From assembly GCA_036511595.1 (NCBI GenBank), contig DATCBY010000009.1, positions 1 through 57,333 on the forward strand: 57,333 bases of DNA, read 5' to 3'. Below, piece by piece: positions 9,454 through 18,375 of the stretch. The notes under the pieces were generated by a model. It saw nothing but the letters and a program-made list of their open reading frames with translations, had not been told where the DNA came from and did not search any database. The first letter of the stretch is position 1. Each line of letters starts with the position of its first letter. The translations under genes were made by a program, and so were the position numbers. The DNA is from DASZQY01 sp036511595 (lineage in GTDB: Bacteria; Pseudomonadota; Alphaproteobacteria; Rhizobiales; Kaistiaceae).

Positions 9454-10239
9454 TTGCGCTACGAACTGATGCTGCCGCACCAGATCAGGTCGGCGATCAA
9501 GGACCGCCGGCCGGTCGTATTGCCGCTGGGCGTGCTCGAGTACCACGGCGAGCACATGGCCGTCGGCATGGACACGCTCGCGGTCGTGAAGATCCTCGAC
9601 ATCATCGAGAAGGAACGCGACCTCGTCATCCTGCCGCCGTTCTATTACGGCGCGGCGAGCTACGCGGTCGAGCCGCCAGAAGGCAACGGATCAGTGCAGG
9701 TCGGTGGCGACAGGTTGTTCCCATTCGCCGAAGCCCTGTTTACGAGCCTCCTCAGGATTGGATTCCGCAACATCCATTTCTTCATCCATCACCAGACGGA
9801 GAATTTCGCCGCCGGCATGCCGACCGATTTGGCGTTCAAGCTCGCTGCCCGGCAGGCGACCTTCGCCTTCCTCGAAAAGGAGCGCGGCGAAGGCTGGTGG
9901 GGTGACGCGAAGATGGCGGACTACTATGCGGAGCAGGTTGTTGGCAACGATCCGTTCAACTGGATCAAAGGCCACCCGCTCATGACACCCGAGATCATCG
10001 CAGAATATCCCTTCGACCACGCCGGAGAGGGCGAGACGTCGCTAATGATGGCACTCTTACCGGATGCGGTCGATATGACGCAGCTCTCGGCGAAGAAGTG
10101 GTACACGCGGAGCGCCAACAAGGCCTCGGCGGATCTGGGCGCCAAGGGACGCGACATGATCCTGGCGCACGTGCGGTACGCGCTCGGAGTGGCACCGAAA
10201 CCCGACAGGAAGTCGCGGGCGCTCCGAAGCCCAAAGTAG
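9454..10239 (+). CDS. Creatininase-family amidohydrolase
   Basis: The protein of about 261 residues belongs to the creatininase fold: metal-dependent enzymes that open cyclic or linear amides. LPLGVLEYHGEHMAVGMD near residues 24-41 holds the Glu, His and Asp metal ligands; a second conserved block is HAGEGETSLMMAL near 190, with Glu. A TTG at 9454 is chosen because GGGAGG lies eight bases ahead and the family begins with RYELMLPHQIR; an ATG at 9421 has no ribosome site. It is the only plus-strand gene inside a minus-strand catabolic cluster and converges on the dehydratase gene. The true substrate could be a lactam or amide rather than creatinine. Confidence 0.82.
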   Translation: MRYELMLPHQIRSAIKDRRPVVLPLGVLEYHGEHMAVGMDTLAVVKILDIIEKERDLVILPPFYYGAASYAVEPPEGNGSVQVGGDRLFPFAEALFTSLLRIGFRNIHFFIHHQTENFAAGMPTDLAFKLAARQATFAFLEKERGEGWWGDAKMADYYAEQVVGNDPFNWIKGHPLMTPEIIAEYPFDHAGEGETSLMMALLPDAVDMTQLSAKKWYTRSANKASADLGAKGRDMILAHVRYALGVAPKPDRKSRALRSPK

Positions 10240-10257
10240 TGCCGAGCCAGCGACGTT

Positions 10258-11199
10258 TCAGCCCGTTCCCTCCGCCCCCGCGCCGCAAACCAATGCGCAT
10301 ACGTGCTTCGCGCCCGTGAGACCGGGGACGCCTCGGCGGAGCGCGGCGAGCGACGCCGCGCCTGAAAGATCGGCAGCGACCCCCATCTCGAACCACAGCC
10401 AGCGCGAGGCCTCCTCCATCTCGTCGTCGGTGACGAGCACGATCTCGTCAACGTTGCGGCGAACAGTCTCGAAGACGTGCTCGTCCGTCCGCCGGCACGA
10501 CATCGTCGGGACGCGCGAGGTGACCGCGTCGAGGGTGACGACGTGGCCGGCGTCGATGCTTGCCTTGAGCGTCGGCGAACCGACCGGCTCAATGCCGATA
10601 ATCCGCACCGACGGGCGCCGGGCGCGAATGGCGGTGGAAAGACCGGCGATCAGACCGCCTCCGCCGATCGCAACCAGAATTGCGTCCATGTCCGGCAGGT
10701 CTTCGAGGACTTCCAACCCGAGCGTGCCCTGCCCGGCCACGACCAGCGGATCGGCGAAGGGGTGAAAGTAGATCGCCCCGGTCCTGGCGGCATATTCCAG
10801 TGCCGCCTCGTTCGATTTGCTCCATTCGTCGCCGACGATCTCGACCCGCGCGTTCCACGCCTTCATCTTGGCGACCTTCGCCGGCGAGACATTGGAGGGC
10901 ACGAAAACGACCGCCGGCACGCCCGCGGCAAACGCGGTGCGCGCCACCGCCAGTCCGTGATTGCCGCCCGACGCGGTGACGATGCCGGCGCGAAGCTGAT
11001 CCGGCGGCGTGCCGAGCAGCCGGTTCATGGCGCCCCGCGCCTTGAACGAGCCGGTCACCTGAAGGCATTCCAATTTCAGTGTCACGCGCGCGCCGTCGGG
11101 CGGCGGCGACTTGATCTGCGTTAGCGGCATCACCGGCGTGCGGCGGACTCGATCGGCGATGCGCCGGCGCGCTGCTTCGATATCGTCGATGTTGATCAT
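10258..11199 (-). CDS. PLP-dependent serine/threonine dehydratase (EutB-like)
   Basis: A 313-residue fold-type II PLP enzyme. Lys53 in TGSFKARGA is the cofactor lysine, SGGNHG near 83 binds the substrate carboxylate, and VAIGGGGLIAG near 177 grips the phosphate. Such enzymes deaminate serine, threonine or hydroxy-amino acids to oxo-acids. It starts at an ATG (11199) that overlaps the stop of the deacylase gene as ATGA, so the two are coupled. The pairing resembles EutB and EutE of ectoine utilisation, though the other ectoine genes are absent. There is no C-terminal ACT domain, so it is a catabolic rather than biosynthetic form. Confidence 0.82.
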   Translation of the reverse strand: MINIDDIEAARRRIADRVRRTPVMPLTQIKSPPPDGARVTLKLECLQVTGSFKARGAMNRLLGTPPDQLRAGIVTASGGNHGLAVARTAFAAGVPAVVFVPSNVSPAKVAKMKAWNARVEIVGDEWSKSNEAALEYAARTGAIYFHPFADPLVVAGQGTLGLEVLEDLPDMDAILVAIGGGGLIAGLSTAIRARRPSVRIIGIEPVGSPTLKASIDAGHVVTLDAVTSRVPTMSCRRTDEHVFETVRRNVDEIVLVTDDEMEEASRWLWFEMGVAADLSGAASLAALRRGVPGLTGAKHVCALVCGAGAEGTG

Positions 11200-12230
11200 G
11201 CGGCCTGCCCCTCGTATCGCGCTGCGACGACGAGGCAGCAGTTGCCGAGTCGCACCCTTCCCGGCTGGCGGCGGCCGTAGAGGATCCCATCGGCCTGATA
11301 GGCAAGAGTCTCTGGCGGACGCGCCGGGTCCCATGTGCAATGAATGCAACCCGCCGGCTCGCCGGCGTGCACCTCGCGACCATTCGCGTGGAACGGCTCG
11401 AAGATGCCGTCCATCGTCGCAAAGACATAGGCTCGTGGCCCAGGCAGCTCAAAGAGGCGCCCAGCGCCCTCCGGCGGCTGAGCCTGGTCAGGGTCTATCA
11501 CGCCGAGATGGGCGAGCACGTTACGGACGCCGCGGCGGCAGATCGCGAGCGCCTCCGGCGACACAGTGCCGCCGCCGCCCATTTCGGTCCCTACCGTGAC
11601 AAGCCCGGCTCGGCACGCGGTTGCCGTCGACGTCCGCGGATCGCCGAGGTTGCCGATCACAACGGTCATCGGGGCTTCGAAGGCGCGGGCCGCGCGGACA
11701 TTCCTGGCGTGCAGCGCCGCGTTGTCTGTCGGCTCTACGATCGCGCTTGGAATGATGTTGAGCGATGAGCCGCCGGAATGGAGATCGAGGAAAGCGTCCG
11801 CGCGCGGGAAGATTTCGTCGGTCACGTACGCGGCGATCTGCTCGGTGATCGTCCCCTGCGGATCGCCCGGAAAGGTGCGGTTGAGGTTCAGCCCGTCGAC
11901 CGGCGAAACGCGACTCCCGGCGATCACCGCGTGGACGTTGTTCGCCGGCATCAGGAGGAGGCGGCCCTGCACCTCGGCCGGATCGAGATCGCGGATCAGT
12001 TCGCCAATGACAATCGGCCCTTCGTATTCGTCGCCGTGGTTGCCGCCCTCCAGCGCGACGGTCGGGCCCGTGCCGTTGGCGATGATCGCGATCGGCACGC
12101 GAGTCACGCCCCAGGCGTCGTCGTGCGGCGAATGCGGGATCATCACGAAGCCGGTCTGCATGCCTTGCCGGTCGAAGTCGACCGTGACGAAGGCAGTGGA
12201 CGGACGTGGTTCTCCGGTGCGATGGCCCAT
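11196..12230 (-). CDS. Succinylglutamate desuccinylase/aspartoacylase-family deacylase (EutE/DoeB-like)
   Basis: A 344-residue zinc amide hydrolase of the M14-like aspartoacylase family. GGNHGDEYEG near residue 60 supplies the first His and Glu ligands, LNLNRTFPG near 115 binds substrate, and DLHSGG near 150 gives the second His. Family members remove acyl groups from N-acyl amino acids or diamines. The ATG at 12230 is five bases after the preceding stop; the family start and spacing support it. Coupled to the PLP dehydratase downstream, suggesting deacylation followed by deamination of the freed amino compound. Substrate is inferred only by analogy. Confidence 0.8.
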   Translation of the reverse strand: MGHRTGEPRPSTAFVTVDFDRQGMQTGFVMIPHSPHDDAWGVTRVPIAIIANGTGPTVALEGGNHGDEYEGPIVIGELIRDLDPAEVQGRLLLMPANNVHAVIAGSRVSPVDGLNLNRTFPGDPQGTITEQIAAYVTDEIFPRADAFLDLHSGGSSLNIIPSAIVEPTDNAALHARNVRAARAFEAPMTVVIGNLGDPRTSTATACRAGLVTVGTEMGGGGTVSPEALAICRRGVRNVLAHLGVIDPDQAQPPEGAGRLFELPGPRAYVFATMDGIFEPFHANGREVHAGEPAGCIHCTWDPARPPETLAYQADGILYGRRQPGRVRLGNCCLVVAARYEGQAA

Positions 12231-12234
12231 CGGG

Positions 12235-13013
12235 CTAAGACCTGCCCGCGGTCCAGCGCACGATCTCGCGCCAGAGCATGGAGTAGCCCGGCCACGAAAC
12301 AAAGGCCGGGGGCGCCCAGTGTGGCCCGCAATCCGACGTGAACGCGACAGATCGACCCTTACCGAATTTGCCCGCGACGAGAAGCGGGTCGCTCCCGACG
12401 CCGACGACGATCTCGGCGTCCGACTTCGGTACGACGCGGTTGTAGCCGAGGATCACCGGCCACCTGCCCTTGATGCCCTTGATGATTGAGTGGCGGCCAT
12501 CGACCACCTGTGGCTCGACGCCCTCCGGCACTTCGACGCGGTCGTCGTGCCCGTCGATCTCGACCGGCAGGGTGGTCTCGATCGGCGTACCGTGTGATAA
12601 CGCGCCTTCGCCTCGATGCCCTGGAAGGACAGGTAGCCGCCGACCATGACCAGACCACCGCCGGCGCGAACATATTCGCGGATGGCTGCGAGTCGGTTCG
12701 GCAGCGGCCGGGACCGAACGAACGTATCCGGATGGAGGAGGAGCGTGTTCGCGCCGATGTCAGAGAGGATCACGCAGTTGTAGCCGGCAAGCGCCCTCGG
12801 CGTCGCGGGGAAGCTCCGCGCCGCGACGTGCGCGGGCTGGTAGTCGACCGCGATTCCGCCACCTTCGAGCGCAGCGCGCAGCCACTCGACAGCCTCAACA
12901 TATTCGGTGGTGGTGAAGCTGTCGAAGCCCTTCTGGTGGATCGAATGGGTGACCCACGACTCGCCGGCAATCAGGACGCGGAGGCCGGCCTTCTGCTGCT
13001 GCCGTGGCGCCAT
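12235..13013 (-). pseudogene. ThuA-like / putative glutamine-amidotransferase-fold protein, frameshifted
   Basis: The N-terminal two-thirds starts at ATG 13013 (AGGGA ahead, 10 bases after the kinase stop) and includes LRVLIAGESWVTHSIHQKG, VILSDIGANT and GGGLVMVGGYLSFQG, typical of the ThuA/class-I-amidotransferase-like fold. Near 12590 the frame is lost after ARYH; the rest continues in another frame as TPIETTLPVEI, then VAFTSDCGPHWAPP near the end at 12235. Removing a duplicated AC in CACAC would restore RYHGTPIE, which looks like the family consensus as I recall it. Intact it would have about 258 residues. Pseudogene or sequencing error; role in glycoside catabolism is only suggested by context. 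Confidence 0.65.
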
Positions 13014-13023
13014 CGTCTTCTCC

Positions 13024-14520
13024 CTAACCGTCCAACCGACGCATGAGATCACGAGTCCGCGGGTAGAGCTCGCGGAAGACCGCGTATTGCCGTTCGTAGA
13101 TCGGTGCGTTCGCCGGATCGGGGACGAACTCGGACGCGGTCGGATTCCAGGTCGCGATATCGACCGGCCGAACGTCTCCCATGGCAAGTGCGGCAAGGAA
13201 AGCGTCGCCGTAAGAGGCACCGACGGTCGTCTGGCGCACGATCTGGGTGCGCCCTGTGACATCCGAGGTCGCCTGGGCCCAGACGCGATTCCTGGTGCCG
13301 CCGCCCACGGCGAAAATCGCCCGCGGGTCCTGCCCGACATCGAAATAAGTGTCGACTATGTGCCGCGTCCCGCAGGCAATGCCTTCGAGCATGGCGCGGA
13401 AGAGGTCGCCGCGGGTGTGCGTAAGGTTCAGACCGAAGACGACGCCCCTGGCGCTTGGATCATAGATCGGGGTGCGCTCGCCCGAGAAATACGGTAGGAC
13501 CACAAGCCCCTTTGCCCCGGGCGGCGACTGCTCGGCCTCGGCGGCGAGCGCAGGCATCGCGGCTTCAGGATCGAGATCCCGGGCGAGGTTCTCGCGGAAC
13601 CAATGGGTGAGCGTGCCGCTCGTCGCCAGGCCCGACATCGACGCGTGCTGGCCGGGGAAAAGCCATGGCGCGTACCAGAGGCGTGGATCGCGGACGCGCG
13701 CCGCCGTGATCATGATGACGAAGATGGTCGAGCCGTACATTAGCATCATGTCGCGGGCGTGAAGCACGCCGACGCTCAGCGCCTCCGCCGACGCGTCGAC
13801 GGTGCCGACGACGACCGGCGTTCCAGCGGCAAGGCCGGTCTGCTCGGCCGCCCCGGCCGTCACCGTGCCGGCGATGTCGGATGTCCAGGCAAGATCGGGC
13901 ATAAAGTCGAGGTCGACAAGGTCGGGGCTGAGCGCGTCACTCCAGGCGAGGTCGTCGATAAAGTAGAGCGGGCTCGAATTGGCAGCCGTGTAGTGGTCGA
14001 TGACATAGCGGCCGGTCAGGCGGTGGACCAGAAAGGAAGTGGCGGTCAGGATCTTCCGCGTTCGGGCGTAAATCTCCGGCCGGTTCCGCCTCAGCCACAG
14101 GATCTTCGGCCCGACTGACTGGGAGGTCAATGCGTTACCGCAACGGTCAAGGAGCGTCGCCTCGCCGATCGTGTCGGTGAGCTCGCCAATCTCCTTTGCG
14201 GCGCGAGTGTCGACCCCGTAGAGCACACCGTTCATCAGCGGCTCGCCGTCGGCGTCGACCGGCAGCATGCACGGCCCGATGGCGCTCGCCGCGACGGCGC
14301 GGATCGCGGACGCCGGCACGCGACTATCGGCGAGCAGCTTCTGGCTGATGAAGGTGAAATCGCCCCACCAGTCCTCGCGCGGCCGATGCTCAGCCCAGCC
14401 CGCTTGGGGTACCAGCATCTTATGCGCCTTCGTCGCAGTGGCGACGATAACGCCCTCCGCGTCGACTAGGACGCCCTTCGATTCAAACGTCCCGATGTCG
14501 ATCCCGAGGTAGTAGTTCAT
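13024..14520 (-). CDS. FGGY-family carbohydrate kinase
   Basis: A complete 498-residue FGGY kinase. GIDIGTFESKGVLVD at residues 6-20 is the first phosphate loop, GVDTRAAKE near 107 contains the catalytic-base Asp, and FAVGGGTRNRVWAQATSDVT near 420 is the C-terminal adenosine motif. Such enzymes phosphorylate pentoses, pentuloses, glycerol or related polyols. Its ATG overlaps the stop of the M42 peptidase gene by four bases, and the ThuA-like gene follows after 10 bases, so all three are in one operon. Subfamily (xylulose, ribulose, erythritol and so on) cannot be fixed by eye. Confidence 0.87.
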   Translation of the reverse strand: MNYYLGIDIGTFESKGVLVDAEGVIVATATKAHKMLVPQAGWAEHRPREDWWGDFTFISQKLLADSRVPASAIRAVAASAIGPCMLPVDADGEPLMNGVLYGVDTRAAKEIGELTDTIGEATLLDRCGNALTSQSVGPKILWLRRNRPEIYARTRKILTATSFLVHRLTGRYVIDHYTAANSSPLYFIDDLAWSDALSPDLVDLDFMPDLAWTSDIAGTVTAGAAEQTGLAAGTPVVVGTVDASAEALSVGVLHARDMMLMYGSTIFVIMITAARVRDPRLWYAPWLFPGQHASMSGLATSGTLTHWFRENLARDLDPEAAMPALAAEAEQSPPGAKGLVVLPYFSGERTPIYDPSARGVVFGLNLTHTRGDLFRAMLEGIACGTRHIVDTYFDVGQDPRAIFAVGGGTRNRVWAQATSDVTGRTQIVRQTTVGASYGDAFLAALAMGDVRPVDIATWNPTASEFVPDPANAPIYERQYAVFRELYPRTRDLMRRLDG

Positions 14521-15650
14521 CGCTCATAGTCGTCGCGATCGAGGCTGAACGCGCTATCGATCCGCTCGATGCCCTTGACCAAGAGATGGGTGAGCCCGAC
14601 GAGATCGGCGAGGTCGCAGACCTCGAGCGAGGAGTGTGTGTAGCGCACAGGGAAGCCGAGATCGATCGCGGCGACTCCGGCGTTGACGAGCTGAACGTAG
14701 GAGGAATCGGTCAGGACGCCGACCTGGGCGCTCCGCTGGAGCGCGATGCCTTCCTTGTCGGCGGTGTCGGAAAACAGCTTGACCAACGCCGGATGCGGGA
14801 TCGTGCCGTTCAGCGTTCCGCGTCCGTGGAAACTGTAGAGGCTCATTCCCGGCCCGCCGCCGAGGCGCATATCGCCGCGTGCGGTCATGTCGGGCGTGTC
14901 GGTGGCCAGCATCAGGTCGAGCTGGATGGCGATGTCCGGCGAGAGCGTCTGCGCGGCGGTCAGCGCGCCGCGCACGTTGAATTCCTCGAGCACGGAGAAG
15001 ACCAGATGCGTCGTCGGCTTCCGGCGCGAACGGAGCAGGGAGCGCGCCACCTCGACGACGACGGCGCAACCGGCGCGATCGTCGACGGACGTGCCCGCGA
15101 TCCGGCCGCCGGCAAGACTGACCACCTTCGGCTCGTAAACGACCGGCGTGCCGATATCGATCCCGGCGACAAGGACCTCCGCCGCGCTGGCGAAACCGGC
15201 ATCGACATAAAGGTCGGCGTAGGCGGGGACGCGATACTTTTCGTCGGGCTGGGTGGCGTGGTGGCTCTTGTTGGCGACGACGCCGGGCACATCCCGCCTC
15301 TCGCCGACGCAAAAGACAACCGACTGCGACGGCAGCGCCTTTTCGGGTACGCCGCCGAGGCGCTCGACGCGCACCAGGCCGTTCGCCTCGATCTTGCGGA
15401 CAACAAGGCCGAGTTGGTCCATATGGGCAAAGAGCATCACACTCGGGCGGCCGACCTCGCCCGCGATGCTGGCGATCAGGTTGCCAAGACGATCGGAGCG
15501 CGACTCGATGCCAAGCCCTTTCAACTCTGCCGCCAGCCTGCGGCGAACCCGACCCTCGTGGCCACTCAGGCCCGGAATGAGCATCAGATCAGTGGTGAGC
15601 GCCCGAAGGCGTTCCTTGATCGGATCGGCCGCCAGAGCCTTTCTCGCCAT
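14517..15650 (-). CDS. M42-family metallo-aminopeptidase
   Basis: A 377-residue M42 peptidase or related deacylase with a dinuclear metal centre. Visible ligands and catalytic residues: His in FAHMDQLGLV, Asp in GTSVDDRAGCAVV, the Glu pair in SVLEEFNVRG, Asp in MLATDTPDM, and His in RYTHSSLEVCD near the C-terminus. M42 enzymes release N-terminal residues from peptides, but members within sugar clusters may cleave other amide bonds. It follows the BtpA-like gene by five bases and overlaps the kinase gene by four. Cytosolic: no signal peptide. Confidence 0.85.
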   Translation of the reverse strand: MARKALAADPIKERLRALTTDLMLIPGLSGHEGRVRRRLAAELKGLGIESRSDRLGNLIASIAGEVGRPSVMLFAHMDQLGLVVRKIEANGLVRVERLGGVPEKALPSQSVVFCVGERRDVPGVVANKSHHATQPDEKYRVPAYADLYVDAGFASAAEVLVAGIDIGTPVVYEPKVVSLAGGRIAGTSVDDRAGCAVVVEVARSLLRSRRKPTTHLVFSVLEEFNVRGALTAAQTLSPDIAIQLDLMLATDTPDMTARGDMRLGGGPGMSLYSFHGRGTLNGTIPHPALVKLFSDTADKEGIALQRSAQVGVLTDSSYVQLVNAGVAAIDLGFPVRYTHSSLEVCDLADLVGLTHLLVKGIERIDSAFSLDRDDYER

Positions 15651-15655
15651 GGTTG

Positions 15656-16468
15656 CTAGTCTTTCCGTGCTTGCCGAACGAGCCGCATGAACTCGACTGC
15701 GCGGTCCGGATCAACCGCGTTCCAAGTATTCCCGTCTACCTTGAGCGACGATCCGACGATGCACCCGTCGGCAACCCTGAGGAAATCCCCGACAGTTGCG
15801 TGCTTGACACCAGTATTGGCGAGGACCGGCGTGTCCGGTATCGCCCGCTTTACCGCCTCCACTTCAGAGAGTGCTGCCGCCTCGCCCGTTATTGCGCCAG
15901 AAACGAGGATGGCATCGGGGATGCTCGAAAAAACCGCGCTCCGCGCACGGTCGGCTAGACTGCGTTGATCGAGCGAGTACGCGAACTCAGCCGATATGTT
16001 GAAGAGGAGCGCGAGATCAGGCCGCCCAAGGCGGTCGCGATAGCGGAACGCAGCCCCCGCATCCGGGTTCCACAGCCCCATGTCCGAGGCGTACGCCCCG
16101 GTCATGATTTCGCGGACGAAGGAAGCGCCAGTAGCAGCGGCCAGCGCTACCGAACTTGTTGGGTCCCACAGGACGTTGACACCGAAGGGCACCTGTATTT
16201 CTGATCGGAGTGCGCCAATGACGCACGCCATGGTCGCGGTTGACGCCAGATCAACCTTGAATTCGTAGGGCCGATCGTTCTCGTTGCCGAACATCACGGC
16301 GTCGAAACCCGCCGCCTGAAGTGCCTTGAGGTCCGCGCGCGCTGCCGCGATCAGTCCAGCCACCCCGCCCTCTTTGTCGTAGAGCGGTGCGCCGGGCAGC
16401 GCCCCAAAATGAACCATTGCGATTGCGGGTTTCCTCGCACCGAAGATGCGCTTGAAATTCGCCGTCAT
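15656..16468 (-). CDS. BtpA/SgcQ-family TIM-barrel protein
   Basis: A 270-residue member of the BtpA family. Family features are the N-terminal AIAMVHFGALPGAPLY, the DAVMFGNENDRPY strand, PFGVNVLWDPTSSVALA and the late LANTGVKHATVGDFL and DGCIVGSSLKVDG loops, which resemble phosphate-binding ends of TIM barrels. BtpA was named for photosystem I biogenesis in cyanobacteria, but heterotroph homologues (SgcQ) lie in sugar operons and may be aldolase-like; that is inference. It is the first gene of the minus-strand operon that continues through peptidase, kinase, ThuA-like, deacylase and dehydratase. Confidence 0.85.
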   Translation of the reverse strand: MTANFKRIFGARKPAIAMVHFGALPGAPLYDKEGGVAGLIAAARADLKALQAAGFDAVMFGNENDRPYEFKVDLASTATMACVIGALRSEIQVPFGVNVLWDPTSSVALAAATGASFVREIMTGAYASDMGLWNPDAGAAFRYRDRLGRPDLALLFNISAEFAYSLDQRSLADRARSAVFSSIPDAILVSGAITGEAAALSEVEAVKRAIPDTPVLANTGVKHATVGDFLRVADGCIVGSSLKVDGNTWNAVDPDRAVEFMRLVRQARKD

Positions 16469-16573
16469 CCCGTTCGGTCACCATCCCTAGCCGACACGCT
16501 GCAGCTCAATCATATGGCAAATGCTCAGCCGTTGCACCGGCGTGTCGCAACACCCCCACACGGTGCAGTGCCG

Positions 16574-16909
16574 TCGTCCAGCTTTACTTACGACCTCAAT
16601 TGGGCGGCCAACCTGCGGGGGCGCCTTGGCAACAGCGTGACCCCGACGACCCTGCTCTATGCAGCCGGTGGGCTGGCAGTCACCGATTTGCGCTTTACGG
16701 AAGTGAGCGCAATCCCCATCGGGGTGGTTCGAGCCGGATGGACGATCGGCGGTGGCGTTGATCACGCCTTCACGAGCAATTTGATTGGCCGGCTCGAATA
16801 TCTTTATGCCGACTACGGCCACGTGCGCTACAACCTCTCACCCAGCGACTGGTACGATGTTGGCTTTACGGCGCAGACGTTGCGAGCCGCGTTGATCTGG
16901 AAATTCTGA
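16574..16909 (+). pseudogene. Truncated outer-membrane beta-barrel protein (Omp25/31-like), C-terminal part
   Basis: About 110 residues of the C-terminal half of an Omp25/Omp31-type porin-like barrel are readable: amphipathic strands WAANLRGRLG, LLYAAGGLAVTD, GWTIGGGVDHAF and NLIGRLEYLYADYG, ending in the outer-membrane insertion signature with terminal Phe (RAALIWKF). The signal peptide and N-terminal strands are missing, and the sequence before 16574 in this frame is unrelated. An insertion or deletion probably removed the 5-prime half. It diverges from the BtpA operon, with which it may once have shared an intergenic region. Confidence 0.7.
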
Positions 16910-17021
16910 GCGCACGGGTCTCCGTTATCCGCTTGGTAGTTCGAGGCGGCCCACTTTATCCACACGTCTGACGGCCTACGACGTCCAAGGGCCGCGCCCG
17001 GACCGCCCGTAGACAAGCAGT

Positions 17022-17132
17022 GTTATTGCCCTTCGATCCGATATCGCGTCGCCGGCCGATATCCCCCGCAGGCTCGGGATGGCTCGCTCGTCTGTTTATC
17101 GGGTCATCAAGGAAGCCCTGCTCACGACCTGA
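17022..17132 (+). pseudogene. Resolvase/invertase C-terminal HTH remnant
   Basis: A short frame ending at TGA 17130-17132 reads VIALRSDIASPADIPRRLG then MARSSVYRVIKEALLTT, the C-terminal DNA-binding helix-turn-helix of serine recombinases such as Tn3 resolvases. The catalytic N-terminal domain is absent. A relic of a transposon. Confidence 0.55.
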
Positions 17133-17148
17133 CCGCCCCCAACGTCTT

Positions 17149-17304
17149 AGGTCTTACATCGTGCCCGGAAAGCCGATGCAGAACGGCTTGGTTGAGAGCT
17201 TCAACGGCCGGATGCGCGACGAGCTCCTCAATGAGAGCCACTTCCTCGACCTCGATCACAGCCGTCAGCTCATCGGCGCCTGGGTCGCCCGGCTCCCCCT
17301 GTGA
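17149..17304 (+). mobile_element. IS3-family transposase (OrfB) C-terminal remnant
   Basis: The frame reads RSYIVPGKPMQNGLVESFNG and then RMRDELLNESHFLDLDHSR, the conserved C-terminal part of IS3-family integrase-core transposases, which includes the last catalytic Glu region (NGLVESFNG). It breaks off at WVARLPL before the usual YN..RPHS end. Terminal repeats are not recognisable, so this is an inert fragment. Confidence 0.8.
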
Positions 17305-17357
17305 TCGGTGCGCTCGTGAGCGATTAGTCCATGGCCTGATCAATTTAACTTCACGCT

Positions 17358-17786
17358 ATGGTCAAGCAGCGCCATGCGATTGACGAGCGCCGCGCATCCA
17401 AGCTGTTGGTCCACCGCGTTCGGATCGTAGTGGCCGTCGGCGACGTCGCCACCAACGTCACGGCCGACACCGGCACGTTCAAAAAACTCTGTGTGACGAA
17501 ATCCGACGGCACACCAGTGTGCATCACCGGCGACGCACTCGATCAAATCCTCACCAACGAGAGCGTCTCCCCCGCCGCCAGCGCCCCATCAGTGAGCACG
17601 CCCCCAACGTCGACAACCCCGATCGCCTCGAGCTCCCCGGATACGGCGCCATCCACCGCTACAACGACAATCGACGCACCCTCGATCGTCCCCGACTATA
17701 ACGGGAGCATTACCCTCCCCTCCGCGCCGGCGTCAGATGCATCAGCCTCGCCGACCGTGGAGGAGGCGACCTCAACGACCCCGTAG
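17358..17786 (+). CDS. Hypothetical Ser/Thr/Pro/Ala-rich protein, possibly a fragment
   Basis: I do not recognise the family. The first 60 residues contain VTADTGTFKKLCVTKSDG and TPVCITGDALDQILTN, a block with two Cys residues; residues 65-142 are low-complexity Ser, Thr, Pro and Ala without membrane segments. The N-terminus is poorly supported: no convincing ribosome site, and it directly follows IS debris, so it may be the tail of a larger surface or phage-like protein cut by the IS3 remnant. Low confidence that it is expressed. Confidence 0.35.
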   Translation: MVKQRHAIDERRASKLLVHRVRIVVAVGDVATNVTADTGTFKKLCVTKSDGTPVCITGDALDQILTNESVSPAASAPSVSTPPTSTTPIASSSPDTAPSTATTTIDAPSIVPDYNGSITLPSAPASDASASPTVEEATSTTP

Positions 17787-17868
17787 CTCTGGCTCTTGGG
17801 GAGGATGGTCGAACTCGTTCGTGTGGTTTTCTTTGCGTGCGCCACGTCTGGCATGTTGAGCTCGAACC

Positions 17869-18123
17869 TTAAATTCTGACCCACGCTCTTAGGCGCCTTA
17901 TCAAGGCCTTGAGGTCGATGCCAATGCCCCACAAGCTCGGCTTTCGCATCAGCACATCGCCCTGCCGGCTTTCCTGTCGCGTCTCGGCATGTTCCCAATC
18001 GCGTCGCAGTATCTCGGCCTTTGCAGCGCTCGCTCGCGCTGGCGGATACCCGGTTACGCCACCGGCCAAAGTCTCAAGTTCGCTGCGGGTTAGGTTCTTG
18101 ATGTCTTCTGTCCTCAAGTTCAT
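17869..18123 (-). CDS. Small conserved-looking protein of unknown function
   Basis: An 84-residue protein with a convincing start: AAGGAGC lies eight to nine bases ahead of ATG 18123. The N-terminus MNLRTEDIKNLTRSELETLA is charged and helical, GGVTGYPPARASAAKAEILR follows, and the C-terminus is basic (LIRRLRAWVRI). No membrane segment or cofactor motif is seen. Base composition resembles its neighbours. It lies among mobile-element debris and may be cargo or an orphan. No function is proposed. Confidence 0.5.
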   Translation of the reverse strand: MNLRTEDIKNLTRSELETLAGGVTGYPPARASAAKAEILRRDWEHAETRQESRQGDVLMRKPSLWGIGIDLKALIRRLRAWVRI

Positions 18124-18375
18124 TTTTTATTGCTCCTTCGCATTCCGCGGCGTTCAGCCTCCCACCACGGCCATCCGCAGCTATCTGACCTATTGCACAC
18201 CCAGCGCTGGATGGAACGCGGGATGAAGTACCATGCGCAAACTCGAACCAGCCTTGCTCATCGCTGCATCAATAAGCTTCAGATTGTACCGATAGTCCCA
18301 AACGTACTTCGCTGGTCCGTCATAGACAGCCCGAAAATTCCAAAGTACAAAAAGTAGCGTTTTATTATAGCAATT

